The translations under genes were made by a program, and so were the position numbers. Below, in pieces: positions 33,843-41,990 of a stretch of 64,000 bases of DNA. Source of the DNA: CAZWKX01 sp964614095 (GTDB lineage: Bacteria; Actinomycetota; Acidimicrobiia; Spongiisociales; UBA11373); NCBI GenBank assembly GCA_964614095.1, contig CAZTJO010000004.1, forward strand, positions 1 through 64,000, written 5' to 3'. The notes beneath the pieces were generated by a model. That model saw only the letters and a program-made list of their open reading frames with translations. It was not told the origin of the DNA and searched no databases. Within the stretch, counting starts at the first letter, position 1, and the number at the start of each line of letters is the position of its first letter.

Positions 33843-33866
33843 GGAGCGGGGCAAAAGCCCCGCTCC
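33843..33866 (-). terminator. Hairpin downstream of the Lys-rich peptide gene
   Basis: A perfect 10-base stem GGAGCGGGGC/GCCCCGCTCC with a four-base loop (TTTT on the minus strand) lies 21 bases after the TAG of the 30-codon gene. Its position supports that gene being expressed. Confidence 0.65.
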
Positions 33867-33886
33867 GTGCTGTCGAAGACTGATCC

Positions 33887-33979
33887 CTACTTCTTGTGGG
33901 AGGTCTTCGATGCTCCGCTCTTCTGCCCACCTTTTTGGGAGGCGGGCTGCTTCTTGCGAGCAGGCTTCTTCGTGGCCAC
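33887..33979 (-). CDS. 30-residue Lys-rich basic peptide, histone-tail-like
   Basis: The frame starts at GTG with an ideal ribosome site (GAGGAAAGG, five bases before the start) and ends at TAG 21 bases before a perfect hairpin. The product starts MATKKPARKKQPASQKGGQK and ends in SGASKTSHKK: 10 Lys and 2 Arg in 30 residues and no acidic residue, like the C-terminal tails of actinobacterial HU/Lsr2-linked histone-like proteins but with no folded domain. A role in nucleic-acid or polyphosphate binding is inference. A longer in-frame GTG (44 residues) has no ribosome site. Confidence 0.6.
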   Translation of the reverse strand: MATKKPARKKQPASQKGGQKSGASKTSHKK

Positions 33980-34151
33980 TTTCGCCTTTCCTCGGTAGGG
34001 CCCTCGAGACGAGGGCGGCACTCAACACGCCAAGCGGCGTTCAGGCATCATTTGAGCACGAGAGCGCCGCGCATTGCCCGCCAGACTGCCGCCGGTTCCT
34101 GACAATTCTCTGGCAGAAGACTGCCACCGACCGAGTACCGTTCGGTCGCCA

Positions 34152-34754
34152 ATGACGGTTCCCGCCGTAATACTCGAATCTGCCGCAGCCTACCGCCGCG
34201 GCCTGATCCCGGCATTGGCCGGCGCCGGTTTTGATGTCGATGCGGAGTCCGACCCCACTGGTCGGCATCTTGTCCTGGCACCGCTGCGGTCTCCAGGCGA
34301 CTGTGCGATTCTCGAAGGGCTTGCCGATGATGCGGACAGCGTCGTGGTGGCGTTGATCGACCCTGCGGAGCCTGAGGCGTATGCCCATGCCCTCAGCCAC
34401 GGTGTTGCCGGCGTAGTTGCCTGGGATGCCGATCCCGAACACATCGCCTCCGTGGCCGGCGCGGCCGTTCAGGGAATGGTGATGGTGCCCGCCGCGGCAG
34501 CAACCGCTCTGGTCCGTCGTGCAGTGGATTTCCACCAGGATCGTCCGTTTCTCGATCCGACCGAGGTGGCGTGGATCATCGAACTATCGCGGGGGTCCAC
34601 GGTGGTGACTCTCGCCGAGCGCTATGGGTACTCCGAAAGAGCGATGTTCCGACGCCTCGGCGAGGTGTACGGAAGGCTCGGAGCGACGAATCGAGCGGAG
34701 GCCCTGGTGGCAGCCGAGCGGTTTGGACTGCTGGAAGACTCCGCGCAGCCGTAG
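34152..34754 (+). CDS. LuxR/NarL-type regulator with a divergent receiver-like domain
   Basis: The 200-residue protein has an N-terminal alpha/beta half (ILESAAAYRRGLIPALAGAG, VVVALIDPAEP, HGVAGVVAWDAD) that looks like a receiver lacking most of the acidic pocket. Its C-terminal LuxR-type helix-turn-helix reads IIELSRGSTVVTLAERYGYS, then MFRRLGEVYGRLGATNRAEAL. The missing phosphorylation residues suggest phosphate-independent control. It stands alone on the plus strand, facing the sodN gene; a TGCGGC/GCCGCA hairpin follows its stop. Confidence 0.75.
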   Translation: MTVPAVILESAAAYRRGLIPALAGAGFDVDAESDPTGRHLVLAPLRSPGDCAILEGLADDADSVVVALIDPAEPEAYAHALSHGVAGVVAWDADPEHIASVAGAAVQGMVMVPAAAATALVRRAVDFHQDRPFLDPTEVAWIIELSRGSTVVTLAERYGYSERAMFRRLGEVYGRLGATNRAEALVAAERFGLLEDSAQP

Positions 34755-34769
34755 GGAAGGTTCCAGCAC

Positions 34770-34788
34770 TGCGGCGGGCGCTGCCGCA
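34770..34788 (+). terminator. Weak hairpin after the LuxR-type regulator
   Basis: TGCGGC (34770-34775) pairs with GCCGCA (34783-34788), followed by AATGTG. It lies 16 bases after the stop. The rest of 34755-35048 holds a CCGGC/GCCGG stem near 35015-35028, which may end sodN transcription from the other side, and no gene. Confidence 0.4.
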
Positions 34789-35048
34789 AATGTGTGCGCT
34801 TCGCCTCGGGTCGTCGAGTGACCCCGCACGTTGTTGTGGTAGTGCTCGCTCCGCGCCTAGGCCTCCGGAGCGGTCTCATGCATGCCGTCTGCCGGGGTTG
34901 TTGAGATCACTCCCGCCTGCCGCCCAGCTTGGCGGCGCGTGTCCAACCGTTGTAGTGCAGGGTGACACCAATACGAGTCGCCCGCGATCTTCCGATGTGC
35001 GGATCCATGCCCGACCGGCCGCTGCCGGACCGGAAGAGCCGGGACGCT

Positions 35049-35444
35049 TTAGCTCGAGGTTTCCTTGGTTTGGGCGAAGACCTCGGCGATCTCGTCGATC
35101 AGGGCAAGGAGCCTGTCGGCCACCGCCGGGTCCATCCCCTTCTTGGCCTCACCCGCTTCCTGGGTTGCTCGCCAGAACAGATCGTGCAGATTGGGAAACA
35201 TGGCCAGGTGAACCGGCTTGAAGTAGTCGGTCCACAGCACCCACAGATGGTATTTCACCAGCTCTGCTCGCTGCTCCTTGATGAACACGCAACGCTGGCG
35301 GAAAATCTCATCGGAAGATGCCAGGTACTTCTCGATGATGGCCTTCACCGATTCAGCCTCGATACGGGCTTGGGCCGGGTCGTACACCCCACAGGGCAGA
35401 TCGCAGTGAGCGTGCGCCACATGGCGCGGCCTGAACGCTGACAT
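35049..35444 (-). CDS. sodN: Nickel superoxide dismutase precursor
   Basis: The 131-residue precursor carries the Ni-hook HCDLPCGVYDPAQARIEAES. After removal of the 12-residue propeptide (MSAFRPRHVAHA) the new N-terminal His (residue 13) and Cys14 and Cys18 would bind nickel. The remaining four-helix protein (KYHLWVLWTDYFKPVHL) matches Streptomyces SodN. It dismutates superoxide in the cytoplasm. AAGGAGGG lies seven bases before the ATG. The processing protease gene sodX, normally adjacent, is not in the window; the neighbours are a LuxR-type regulator and repeat-rich intergenic DNA. Confidence 0.95.
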   Translation of the reverse strand: MSAFRPRHVAHAHCDLPCGVYDPAQARIEAESVKAIIEKYLASSDEIFRQRCVFIKEQRAELVKYHLWVLWTDYFKPVHLAMFPNLHDLFWRATQEAGEAKKGMDPAVADRLLALIDEIAEVFAQTKETSS

Positions 35445-36024
35445 GTAGTCCCTCCTTGTCTCAGCGCGGAGTGGCACCGGTTATTGGTGCAACCCTGGGT
35501 GCCTTCGACAATACCGACATGCGCTCCGTCTCGTGTGTCGGAAGCAGCGGAGTCTCTTCGTTCTGCCGAACCTAACCTGCCGGATTCGCGGTGCTGGTAG
35601 GTATCGGCTACAGCACATCCCTTTTGACCGTCAGGTGGTGTAGCCCGGCTGATGAAACGACATTGGTTCCTGGCCAGAGCGAGCGATTCACGGCTGACAG
35701 CCGTCCCGGATCTGAAATCCGCCTCGACCTACGTCCATCATGAAGGAAATGCAGGCGGAGCCATGACAGTAAGGCCCAAAATGCCGCTGAGGTAGCTCTG
35801 CCCTGGGCCAGCGTCACTCAATGTCACCATTCCCATTCTCACCCCTCCAGGGGGGAGTCCCGAGGCCCACAGGGCCGAGGGGAGGGGGGTGCTTGTCCCA
35901 GAGTGGGAAACGCACCCCCCTCCGTCCGCCTCGCTCCGCTCGGCGTCCACCTCCTCCTTAGGGAGAGGAGTCTGGGCCGACACTCCTGCGAGAGATGACG
36001 CTCCCCCAGGCCAGTGCTACCTCA
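35445..36024. other. 580-base intergenic region rich in dispersed repeats
   Basis: No gene is supported. It holds repeat copies at 35784-35826 and 35994-36026 and the CCCCTCCGTCCGCCTCGCTC composite at 35917-35975. The first 150 bases contain the sodN promoter region but no recognisable Nur or Fur box. Confidence 0.55.
35784..35826. repeat. Dispersed hairpin repeat, copy 4
   Basis: CGCTGAGGTAGCTCTGCCC followed by TGGGCCAGCGTCACTCA. Its reverse complement aligns over about 35 bases with copy 5 at 35994-36026 (TGACGCT...CCAGG...GCTACCTCA), so the element lies here in opposite orientation. Confidence 0.6.
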
Positions 36025-36026
36025 TC
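35917..36026. repeat. Dispersed composite repeat, copies 2 and 5
   Basis: CACCCCCCTCCGTCCGCCTC with CGCTCCGCTCGGCGTCCACC (35917-35950) matches the stretch at 20090-20130. It is followed, as there, by a GATGACGCTCCCCCAGGCC segment (35994-36026) whose ends GATGA and TCATC pair. Finding the two modules in the same order at two sites suggests one composite element. Confidence 0.55.
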
Positions 36027-37407
36027 AGGGCGGCGGTTGCTCCCAGCTGCCTTCAAATAGGCGTTTTGCCGCCGCGTTGTGTTCGGCGATGAGGCGCTCT
36101 TCTCCCTCAAAGACTCCGTCGCTTATCACCGCCTTGCCGTGCACGTAGACGTGACGGGCCGGTGTGGGTGCACACAGCAGGGCGGCGGCCACCGGATCGT
36201 GAAGCGACCCGGCGTACTCGATATGGTTGAGATCGAGAGTGAAGAAGTCGGCGCACTTGCCCGGCTCCAGCGAGCCGATGTCGTCGCGGCCCAGCAGCTT
36301 GGCCCCGCCGAGCGTGGCCAGCTTCAGGGCGGTGCGGGCGCTCATCTGTGGACCGCCGGCCAGGCTGGGGGAGGTGTTGAGGCGCGCCAGCAGCAGGGCC
36401 ATACGGGCTTCGGCGAGCATGTTGCTGGCGTCATTGCTGGCCGAACCATCGACGCCGAGACCCACATCGGCGCCGGCGGCCAGGTAGGCAGAGATGGGGG
36501 CGATGCCCGAGCCCAGGCGCATGTTGGACGAGGCGCAATGGGCGATACCGGTGCCGGCGGCGGCCATGCCGGCGATTTCGGCGTCATTGACGAAGACCCC
36601 GTGGGCGAACCAGACGTCATCTCCGGCCCAGCCCAGCTCTTCGGCGTAGGGCACCGGCCGGGCCCCGAAATGCTGCAGGCAAAAGTGCTCCTCGTCGGAG
36701 GTCTCGGCGAGATGGGTGTGGAGTCGCACCCCCTTGTCGCGGGCCAGGTCGGCCGAGGCCCGCATGAGGCTGGGTGTCACCGAGAACGGTGAGCAGGGGG
36801 CAAGCACCACCTGGGTCATGGAGCCGGGCGAGGGATCATGGTGGGCATCGATGGCCCGGATGCTTTCCTTGAGGATGGTGTCCTCGTCTTCAACGACCGA
36901 GTCGGGGGGAAGGCCGCCTTGGCTCTCGCCCAGACTCATCGACCCACGGGAAACGTGGAACCGGAGGCCGATCTCGGCGGCGGCGGCCACCTGATCGTCG
37001 ACCGACGATCCGTTGGGCCACAGGTACTGGTGGTCGAAGACGGTGGTGCATCCGCTGTGTGCCAACTCGAGAAGGCCGACTCGGGTGGACACGGCCACGT
37101 CGTCGGGAGTGAGGCGGGCCCAGGCCGGGTAAAGGGCGCGTAGCCAGTCGAACAGCCCGACATCCTGGGCCCCGGGCAATGCCCTGGTCAGCGTCTGGTA
37201 GAGGTGATGGTGCGTGTTGACCAACCCAGGCAGCACCAGCTGATCGGCGGCGTCGAGCATCTTGTCGGCGTCGGTGGGGAGATCCTCTGGAGTGCCCACC
37301 TTCTCGATGATCCCGTCGCGGGCGAACAGGCCGCCATTGGCGATCTCACGCCGATCGGCGTCCATGGTGACGAGCACCCGAGCGTTTTGCACGAGCAGGG
37401 TGGGCAT
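36025..37407 (-). CDS. 8-oxoguanine deaminase-like amidohydrolase
   Basis: The 460-residue enzyme belongs to the AtzB/TrzN/8-oxoguanine deaminase branch of the amidohydrolases. Metal ligands lie in LPGLVNTHHHLYQTL (HxH), in HTHLAETSDEEH and in GVDGSASNDASNM (Asp); the Glu two positions after the HTHLA His is the expected proton shuttle. The NTHHHLYQTLTRA and GVDGSASND motifs are characteristic of 8-oxoguanine deaminase, which yields urate. With xanthine-dehydrogenase-type genes and hpt in the same window, purine catabolism is the best reading; triazine or other substrates remain possible. The start is the ATG before PTLLVQNARVLVTMD. Confidence 0.85.
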   Translation of the reverse strand: MPTLLVQNARVLVTMDADRREIANGGLFARDGIIEKVGTPEDLPTDADKMLDAADQLVLPGLVNTHHHLYQTLTRALPGAQDVGLFDWLRALYPAWARLTPDDVAVSTRVGLLELAHSGCTTVFDHQYLWPNGSSVDDQVAAAAEIGLRFHVSRGSMSLGESQGGLPPDSVVEDEDTILKESIRAIDAHHDPSPGSMTQVVLAPCSPFSVTPSLMRASADLARDKGVRLHTHLAETSDEEHFCLQHFGARPVPYAEELGWAGDDVWFAHGVFVNDAEIAGMAAAGTGIAHCASSNMRLGSGIAPISAYLAAGADVGLGVDGSASNDASNMLAEARMALLLARLNTSPSLAGGPQMSARTALKLATLGGAKLLGRDDIGSLEPGKCADFFTLDLNHIEYAGSLHDPVAAALLCAPTPARHVYVHGKAVISDGVFEGEERLIAEHNAAAKRLFEGSWEQPPP

Positions 37408-37442
37408 GGGTGAAGCCTACGTTGGGAGAGAGAGCAGGCAAG

Positions 37443-37582
37443 AGAATTCAGAGTCCAGAATCCAGAATGCAGAGTGCAGAATGCCGGATCTGAATCCTGA
37501 ACCCTGAGTTCCCGCGCCCTTTCTCGGCGGTGATCGATCCAGGATCCCGCCGGCCACCGACTCTGAACTCTGAACTCTGTCT
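37443..37582. repeat. Inverted heptamer-repeat element, copy B
   Basis: The left arm (37443-37482) is five or six tandem units of the CAGAATC/CAGAATG/CAGAGTG type at 7-base spacing. Inverted arms follow at 37487-37511 (CTGAATCCTGAACCCTGAG) and 37559-37582 (CTCTGAACTCTGAACTCTG). It fills most of the 189 bases between the ABC exporter and the deaminase, both on the minus strand. Confidence 0.7.
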
Positions 37583-37596
37583 CCACCAAGACGTGG

Positions 37597-39375
37597 CTAC
37601 CTTCCGTTGGCCTCCACGTCCCACAACCTATGGAACTCTGGACTTCCATCGAGCAGCTCGTCGAGTGTGCCCGTGGCCGACACTTGGCCATCCTCGAGGA
37701 GCACAATCTGGTCGGCCCGCTGCAAGGCGGGCCTCCGGTGGGAGACGACCAGGCTGGTGACCCTGGACCTCTCGGCGAAGAGCCGTTCCCACAGCAGGAT
37801 CTCGGTCTCGACGTCGAGCGCACTAGAGAGATCGTCGAACACAAGCAACTCCGGCTGGCGCACAAACATACGGGCCGCGGCCGAGCGCTGTACCTGGCCA
37901 CCCGATAGGCGGACGCCCGATGGGCCGACCATGGTGCCGAGCCCGGCCGGCATCGACTCGACGTCGGGGTCGAGCACTGCGGCCCGGATGGCTTCATGCA
38001 GGCGGGAATCGGTGTCACCGCGGCCCAGCAGCAGGTTGTCACGCAGCGACAGTGAGAATAGGCGCGGCACCTGGGGGGTGTAGGCCGATCGTGGTGGCAC
38101 GAAGAACTCGGCGGGGTGCTCGACCACCTTGCCGTTCCAGCGGATTGTGCCCGCTTGGGCGGGAAGCAGCCCGAGCACGGCTCGAAGCAGGGTGGTCTTG
38201 CCCGAGCCGATGCGGCCGGTGATGACGGTGAATGAGGACCTAGGCACCACCAGGTCGATCTCTCGGATGCCGGCATCGGTGCCCGGGTGGAGGTAGGTGA
38301 GTCCCTCCAGCCGCAGCTCCTGGAGCGGCTCGACATCTGCAGCGCTGGATTCAGGTACGCGCAATTCGCCCCTTAGCTCCAGATCGACGGGGTCGGCCAA
38401 ACGCTCCGGGGCCGCGCCCCCCAGCAGCACCAGCATGCGCCTGAAGGCGACCGTGGCCTGCTGGTAGCGGCCAACAAACAAGCCGAGCACAAACACGCCC
38501 TCGCTGAAAGTTCCCAGGAGGTAGACGAACATGGCGAAATCGCCGACGGTGAATGATCCGGCCGCCATGGATTGGGCCCCGGCGATAAGGATCAACGCGG
38601 TGCCGATGTTCACAGTGTTCCAGAACAGCGACTCGAGAACGGCGGTGAGCACGGTGTCGCGCACCATCGCAGTGCGCCGGGCATTGTTGAGAACCCGGAA
38701 ATGTCTCACCATCGAGCCTTCGGCGCCGGAGACCTTTATCGACTGAACCGAGCCGAAGGTCTCGCCAAGGGCGTCGGTTATACGTCCGGTGGCTTCGCGT
38801 GCTGCCTCGCGGTACTTGCGCACCCGCTCTCTGGCAAGGGCAGCCAACCAGATCACAATCACAGTGGGGGCAAACACGAGCAGGGTGACGCGGGCATTGA
38901 TGGAGGCCAGTAGAGCAAGAGCTCCCCCGGCGAAGAGGCTGATTCCGAGGACGTCGATGGTCCAGGCAACCGTTTCTTCGACGTCGTCCACGTCCTCACG
39001 GAAGCGGCTGATGGCCTCGCCGGGGGACTGGTCGAGTGCCTGGGCGCCGGGCATCTCGAAGATCCTCTCCAGCATGTTCCGCCGCAGCCGGGCGCCGACG
39101 CGAAACATGAAATGAATGTCGTTCCACATGGCCAGCCACATGATCACGAGGTGGCCTGCCCCGTAGGCGAGCACGATGACCACGAGGGTGCCGACGGAGA
39201 AGGTTGCGCCTTCCTTTCCGGAGATGGTGTCGAAGAAGGCCCGCACGGCAAGTGCCGGCACAAACGCCAGACTCCAGATGATGGGCCATGTGATGGCATT
39301 GGCCAGGTACAGCCAAGGCTGGCGGAAAGCGAGCCGCATCATGAGGCGCCCGGTGGGCATGGGCCGCTCGTTCAT
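37597..39375 (-). CDS. ABC exporter half-transporter with degenerate catalytic site
   Basis: The 592-residue protein has a six-helix exporter domain (residues 1-310) and an ATPase domain with Walker A GRIGSGKTT, signature LSGGQVQRS and H-loop VVSHRRPAL. The Walker B segment reads LLVFDDLSSALD, with Asp where the catalytic Glu is expected. This marks it as the degenerate half of a heterodimeric exporter (TM287/288 or BmrCD type). Its ATG overlaps the stop of the partner gene upstream (ATGA), so both halves come from one message. The substrate is unknown; lipids or drugs are typical. Confidence 0.9.
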   Translation of the reverse strand: MNERPMPTGRLMMRLAFRQPWLYLANAITWPIIWSLAFVPALAVRAFFDTISGKEGATFSVGTLVVIVLAYGAGHLVIMWLAMWNDIHFMFRVGARLRRNMLERIFEMPGAQALDQSPGEAISRFREDVDDVEETVAWTIDVLGISLFAGGALALLASINARVTLLVFAPTVIVIWLAALARERVRKYREAAREATGRITDALGETFGSVQSIKVSGAEGSMVRHFRVLNNARRTAMVRDTVLTAVLESLFWNTVNIGTALILIAGAQSMAAGSFTVGDFAMFVYLLGTFSEGVFVLGLFVGRYQQATVAFRRMLVLLGGAAPERLADPVDLELRGELRVPESSAADVEPLQELRLEGLTYLHPGTDAGIREIDLVVPRSSFTVITGRIGSGKTTLLRAVLGLLPAQAGTIRWNGKVVEHPAEFFVPPRSAYTPQVPRLFSLSLRDNLLLGRGDTDSRLHEAIRAAVLDPDVESMPAGLGTMVGPSGVRLSGGQVQRSAAARMFVRQPELLVFDDLSSALDVETEILLWERLFAERSRVTSLVVSHRRPALQRADQIVLLEDGQVSATGTLDELLDGSPEFHRLWDVEANGR

Positions 39376-41126
39376 GCCAGCACCTCCTCCATTCCGGTCT
39401 TCAGGAGGCGGCTGAAGCGAGACGACGCGTCGGCGGTGAGGGCAATTCGCTCACCGAACTCGGCGACCCGCCCCTGCTCGAGTATGAGGATGTCGTCGGC
39501 CCGCTCCACCGTGGCTAGGCGGTGGGCGATGATCACCGCGGTGCGGCCTTGGAGCAGGCGGTCCACGGCGCGCTCGATTAGCTGCTCGGTCACCGGGTCG
39601 AGCCGGGACGAGGCTTCGTCGAGGATGACGAGGCCGGGATCGCGTAGGAAGACTCGGGCGAAGGCAAGCAGCTGTGCTTGGCCGGCGGATAGCCCGGCCG
39701 AGCCCGTTTCGAGCACGGTATCGAGCCTCTTGTTGAGCCCGGCCACCCAGTCGCCGAGGCCAAGCTCGAATAGAACTTGCCACAGGGCGTCGTCGTGGAT
39801 CGACTCGTCGAAGAAGGTGAGGTTGTCGCGCACGGTGGCACGAAACAACTGCACCTCTTGTGTGACCATGGCCACCCGGGAGCGCAGGTCACGTATGTAG
39901 ACGGAGGCCGCGGGTTGGCCGCCGAGCCGGACCGAACCGTCCACTGGGTCGTAGAGGCGGGTGAGCAAACGAGCCAGTGTCGATTTGCCGCTGCCGGTGC
40001 GCCCCAGCACCCCGAGCACCCTTCCCGGCTTCAGGGCCAGATCAACGCCGTGTAGCACGGTGTCTCCATCGGAGTCGTCGTCGTGGTAGGCGAACTCGAC
40101 GTTGTTCAGGGAGATGGCGAGGGCTCCGTTGGGTAGGCAGGCATCACCGGAGGTGTCGAGGCGAGACGGGCGCTCGAGAAGCTCTTCGACGCGTGCGATG
40201 CCGGCCCCGGCCCGCTGCAGGTCCTCCATCTGCCGGCGGATGTGCTCGATCGGGTGCCTGAGCATGTCCGTATAGTGGAAGATCAGGTACACCGAGCCGA
40301 GGGTGAGGGTGCCGTTGTCGAGGAGCAGTGAGCCGAGCCAGAAGACGAGGGCGACGCCGATCACGTAGGTGGTGATCGATGTGCCCCAAAGCACCGAGAA
40401 GCCGAACCGGGCTCGCACTGCTTCGGGTAGCCAGGGGCGGAGCACGGCGGAGAAGCGGTGCATCATGAACGGCACTCCGCCGCTGGCACGGATGTCCTCG
40501 GTGCCGGCGAGCTGCTCGCCGACAAAGCCGAAAAACTCGGCGCGCCGGGCCCGCACGCTTTTCCACCAGGGAATGGCCACTCCCTGCATGCGCAGCATGG
40601 CAAACAGGGCAAGCGTGGCGAAGCTGGTTAGCCCTATGCCCACCCAGAGACTCTCCCGCCAGAGCAGGGCAAGGATGCAGGCGATAAGAACCACGTTTCC
40701 CACCACATGGATGACAAAACGGGAGAAGAAGTTGGAGAGTGTGGTTACGTCGCCGTCGATACGCTCGATCAGCTCGCCCGGAGTTGTCGATTTGTGGAAC
40801 GACATGTCCAGATCGAGAACATGGGCCATGAGATCGGCGCGTAGCTCGTTGGTGGCGGTCCATCCGACGTTCTCGGCGATGTATGTGGCGGCCACGTTGA
40901 GAATCTGATTGCCGACTGCGAGCGCGGCAAATATGCCCCCGAGCGCCACCAGCCGCGACATCTGAGCTCCGGCTGTGACGTCATCGATGAAGATCCGGAT
41001 GATCTGCGGGTTGGCCACCTGGAGGCCGATGCTGGCGAAGAGAATCACGGCGAGCAGGCTCACCCGGGGCCGCAGCGGGCGCAGGTAGCGGGAGAGCAGT
41101 CTCCAGTAGGCGCGAACAGGGATCAT
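39372..41126 (-). CDS. ABC exporter half-transporter with canonical catalytic site
   Basis: The 584-residue partner carries a type IV exporter domain (about 1-320; LDMSFHKSTTPGELIERIDG is the coupling-helix region) and an ATPase with Walker A GRTGSGKST, Q-loop TQEVQLF, Walker B LVILDEASSRLD with the catalytic Glu, and H-loop IIAHRLATV. Its signature reads LSAGQ rather than LSGGQ, the pattern expected for the subunit that completes the degenerate site. It is the first gene of the pair and diverges from hpt across 227 bases with no other feature seen. Confidence 0.92.
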   Translation of the reverse strand: MIPVRAYWRLLSRYLRPLRPRVSLLAVILFASIGLQVANPQIIRIFIDDVTAGAQMSRLVALGGIFAALAVGNQILNVAATYIAENVGWTATNELRADLMAHVLDLDMSFHKSTTPGELIERIDGDVTTLSNFFSRFVIHVVGNVVLIACILALLWRESLWVGIGLTSFATLALFAMLRMQGVAIPWWKSVRARRAEFFGFVGEQLAGTEDIRASGGVPFMMHRFSAVLRPWLPEAVRARFGFSVLWGTSITTYVIGVALVFWLGSLLLDNGTLTLGSVYLIFHYTDMLRHPIEHIRRQMEDLQRAGAGIARVEELLERPSRLDTSGDACLPNGALAISLNNVEFAYHDDDSDGDTVLHGVDLALKPGRVLGVLGRTGSGKSTLARLLTRLYDPVDGSVRLGGQPAASVYIRDLRSRVAMVTQEVQLFRATVRDNLTFFDESIHDDALWQVLFELGLGDWVAGLNKRLDTVLETGSAGLSAGQAQLLAFARVFLRDPGLVILDEASSRLDPVTEQLIERAVDRLLQGRTAVIIAHRLATVERADDILILEQGRVAEFGERIALTADASSRFSRLLKTGMEEVLA

Positions 41127-41353
41127 GGGGTTCCTCGGTGTTGGGGCACACAGGTGCCCGAGATGGGAGCAGACGCATTACCGACGGGTTCGGTGCCCGC
41201 CGGGTTTTTGTCCGGTGACCGTCTTGGTCAGGCGGACCCTCTTGCTTGCAGTCTGTCCATGATCGCCTCCGCGGACGGGAACTCTCACAGGCAAAAAGGC
41301 CGCTGTCAAACGTTTCCGCGCCGAGATACTTGGGAGGGCTACTCTGCTGCTCT

Positions 41354-41890
41354 ATGCCCGAGATTCCGGAACCCCTGATCACCCGCGACCGTATCGCCGC
41401 ACGTGTCGAGGAGCTCGCCGCCCAGATAGATGCCGACTACGCCGGAGTCGACGAGCTGGTCCTGGTCGGTGTGCTCAAGGGGTCCTTTGTGTTCCTCGCC
41501 GATTTGGCCCGCCATCTGAGCGTGCCTCACCGCATTGAGTTCATCGCGGTGTCGTCCTACGGCGAGGAGGAGAGTGTCGATCATCCCGGGGCGGTGCGCT
41601 TGCTCATGGACGTACGACACGATATCGGCCACAAGCACGTGCTTGTGGTTGAGGACATCGTGGATACCGGGCTCACGCTGGAATACCTGCTCCGCCTGCT
41701 CGCGGCGCGCGGGCCCGCATCACTGAAGGCCTGCACCTTGTTGCACAAACCCGAACGCTCCCAGGTCGAGGTGCCGCTTGCCTACCTGGGCTTTGAGATC
41801 CCCGACGTCTGGGTTGTCGGCTACGGGCTCGACTTCGCCGAGCGGCACCGCACGCTGCCGGACATCTGTTCCATCGAGCCACAGGAATAG
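41354..41890 (+). CDS. hpt: Hypoxanthine phosphoribosyltransferase
   Basis: The 178-residue enzyme salvages hypoxanthine or guanine with PRPP. It shows VLVGVLKGSFVFLADLAR (PPi loop), a flexible catalytic loop with SSYGEE, the PRPP-binding VLVVEDIVDTGLTLEYL and the purine-binding segment ending VGYGLDFAERHRTLPDI. Length and motifs are those of bacterial Hpt. The usual tilS and ftsH neighbours are absent. The ATG is chosen because the conserved region begins directly after it; the nearest GGGAGGG is about 14 bases upstream, farther than normal. Confidence 0.92.
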   Translation: MPEIPEPLITRDRIAARVEELAAQIDADYAGVDELVLVGVLKGSFVFLADLARHLSVPHRIEFIAVSSYGEEESVDHPGAVRLLMDVRHDIGHKHVLVVEDIVDTGLTLEYLLRLLAARGPASLKACTLLHKPERSQVEVPLAYLGFEIPDVWVVGYGLDFAERHRTLPDICSIEPQE

Positions 41891-41892
41891 CT

Positions 41893-41956
41893 GGTGCGGA
41901 ATACAGGATGCGGAATGCAGAACGCCGCACGGCTCCGAATTCTGAACACTGGATTT
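41893..41956. repeat. Inverted heptamer-repeat element, copy C
   Basis: The left arm (41893-41925) is four units (TGCGGAA, TACAGGA, TGCGGAA, TGCAGAA) at 7-base spacing. The right arm (41934-41955) is inverted (CCGAATTCTGAACACTGGAT). It sits in the 100-base gap between hpt and the Trx-VKOR gene. Confidence 0.65.
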
Positions 41957-41990
41957 TGCCCGCGTCGAACCTTGCGGTAGTACCGGAACC

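Noticed and set aside
33582..33998. 138-codon plus frame and 115-codon minus frame around 33.6-34.0 kb
   Set aside because: Neither has a start signal or recognisable pattern; the minus frame is out of register with the better-supported 30-codon gene.
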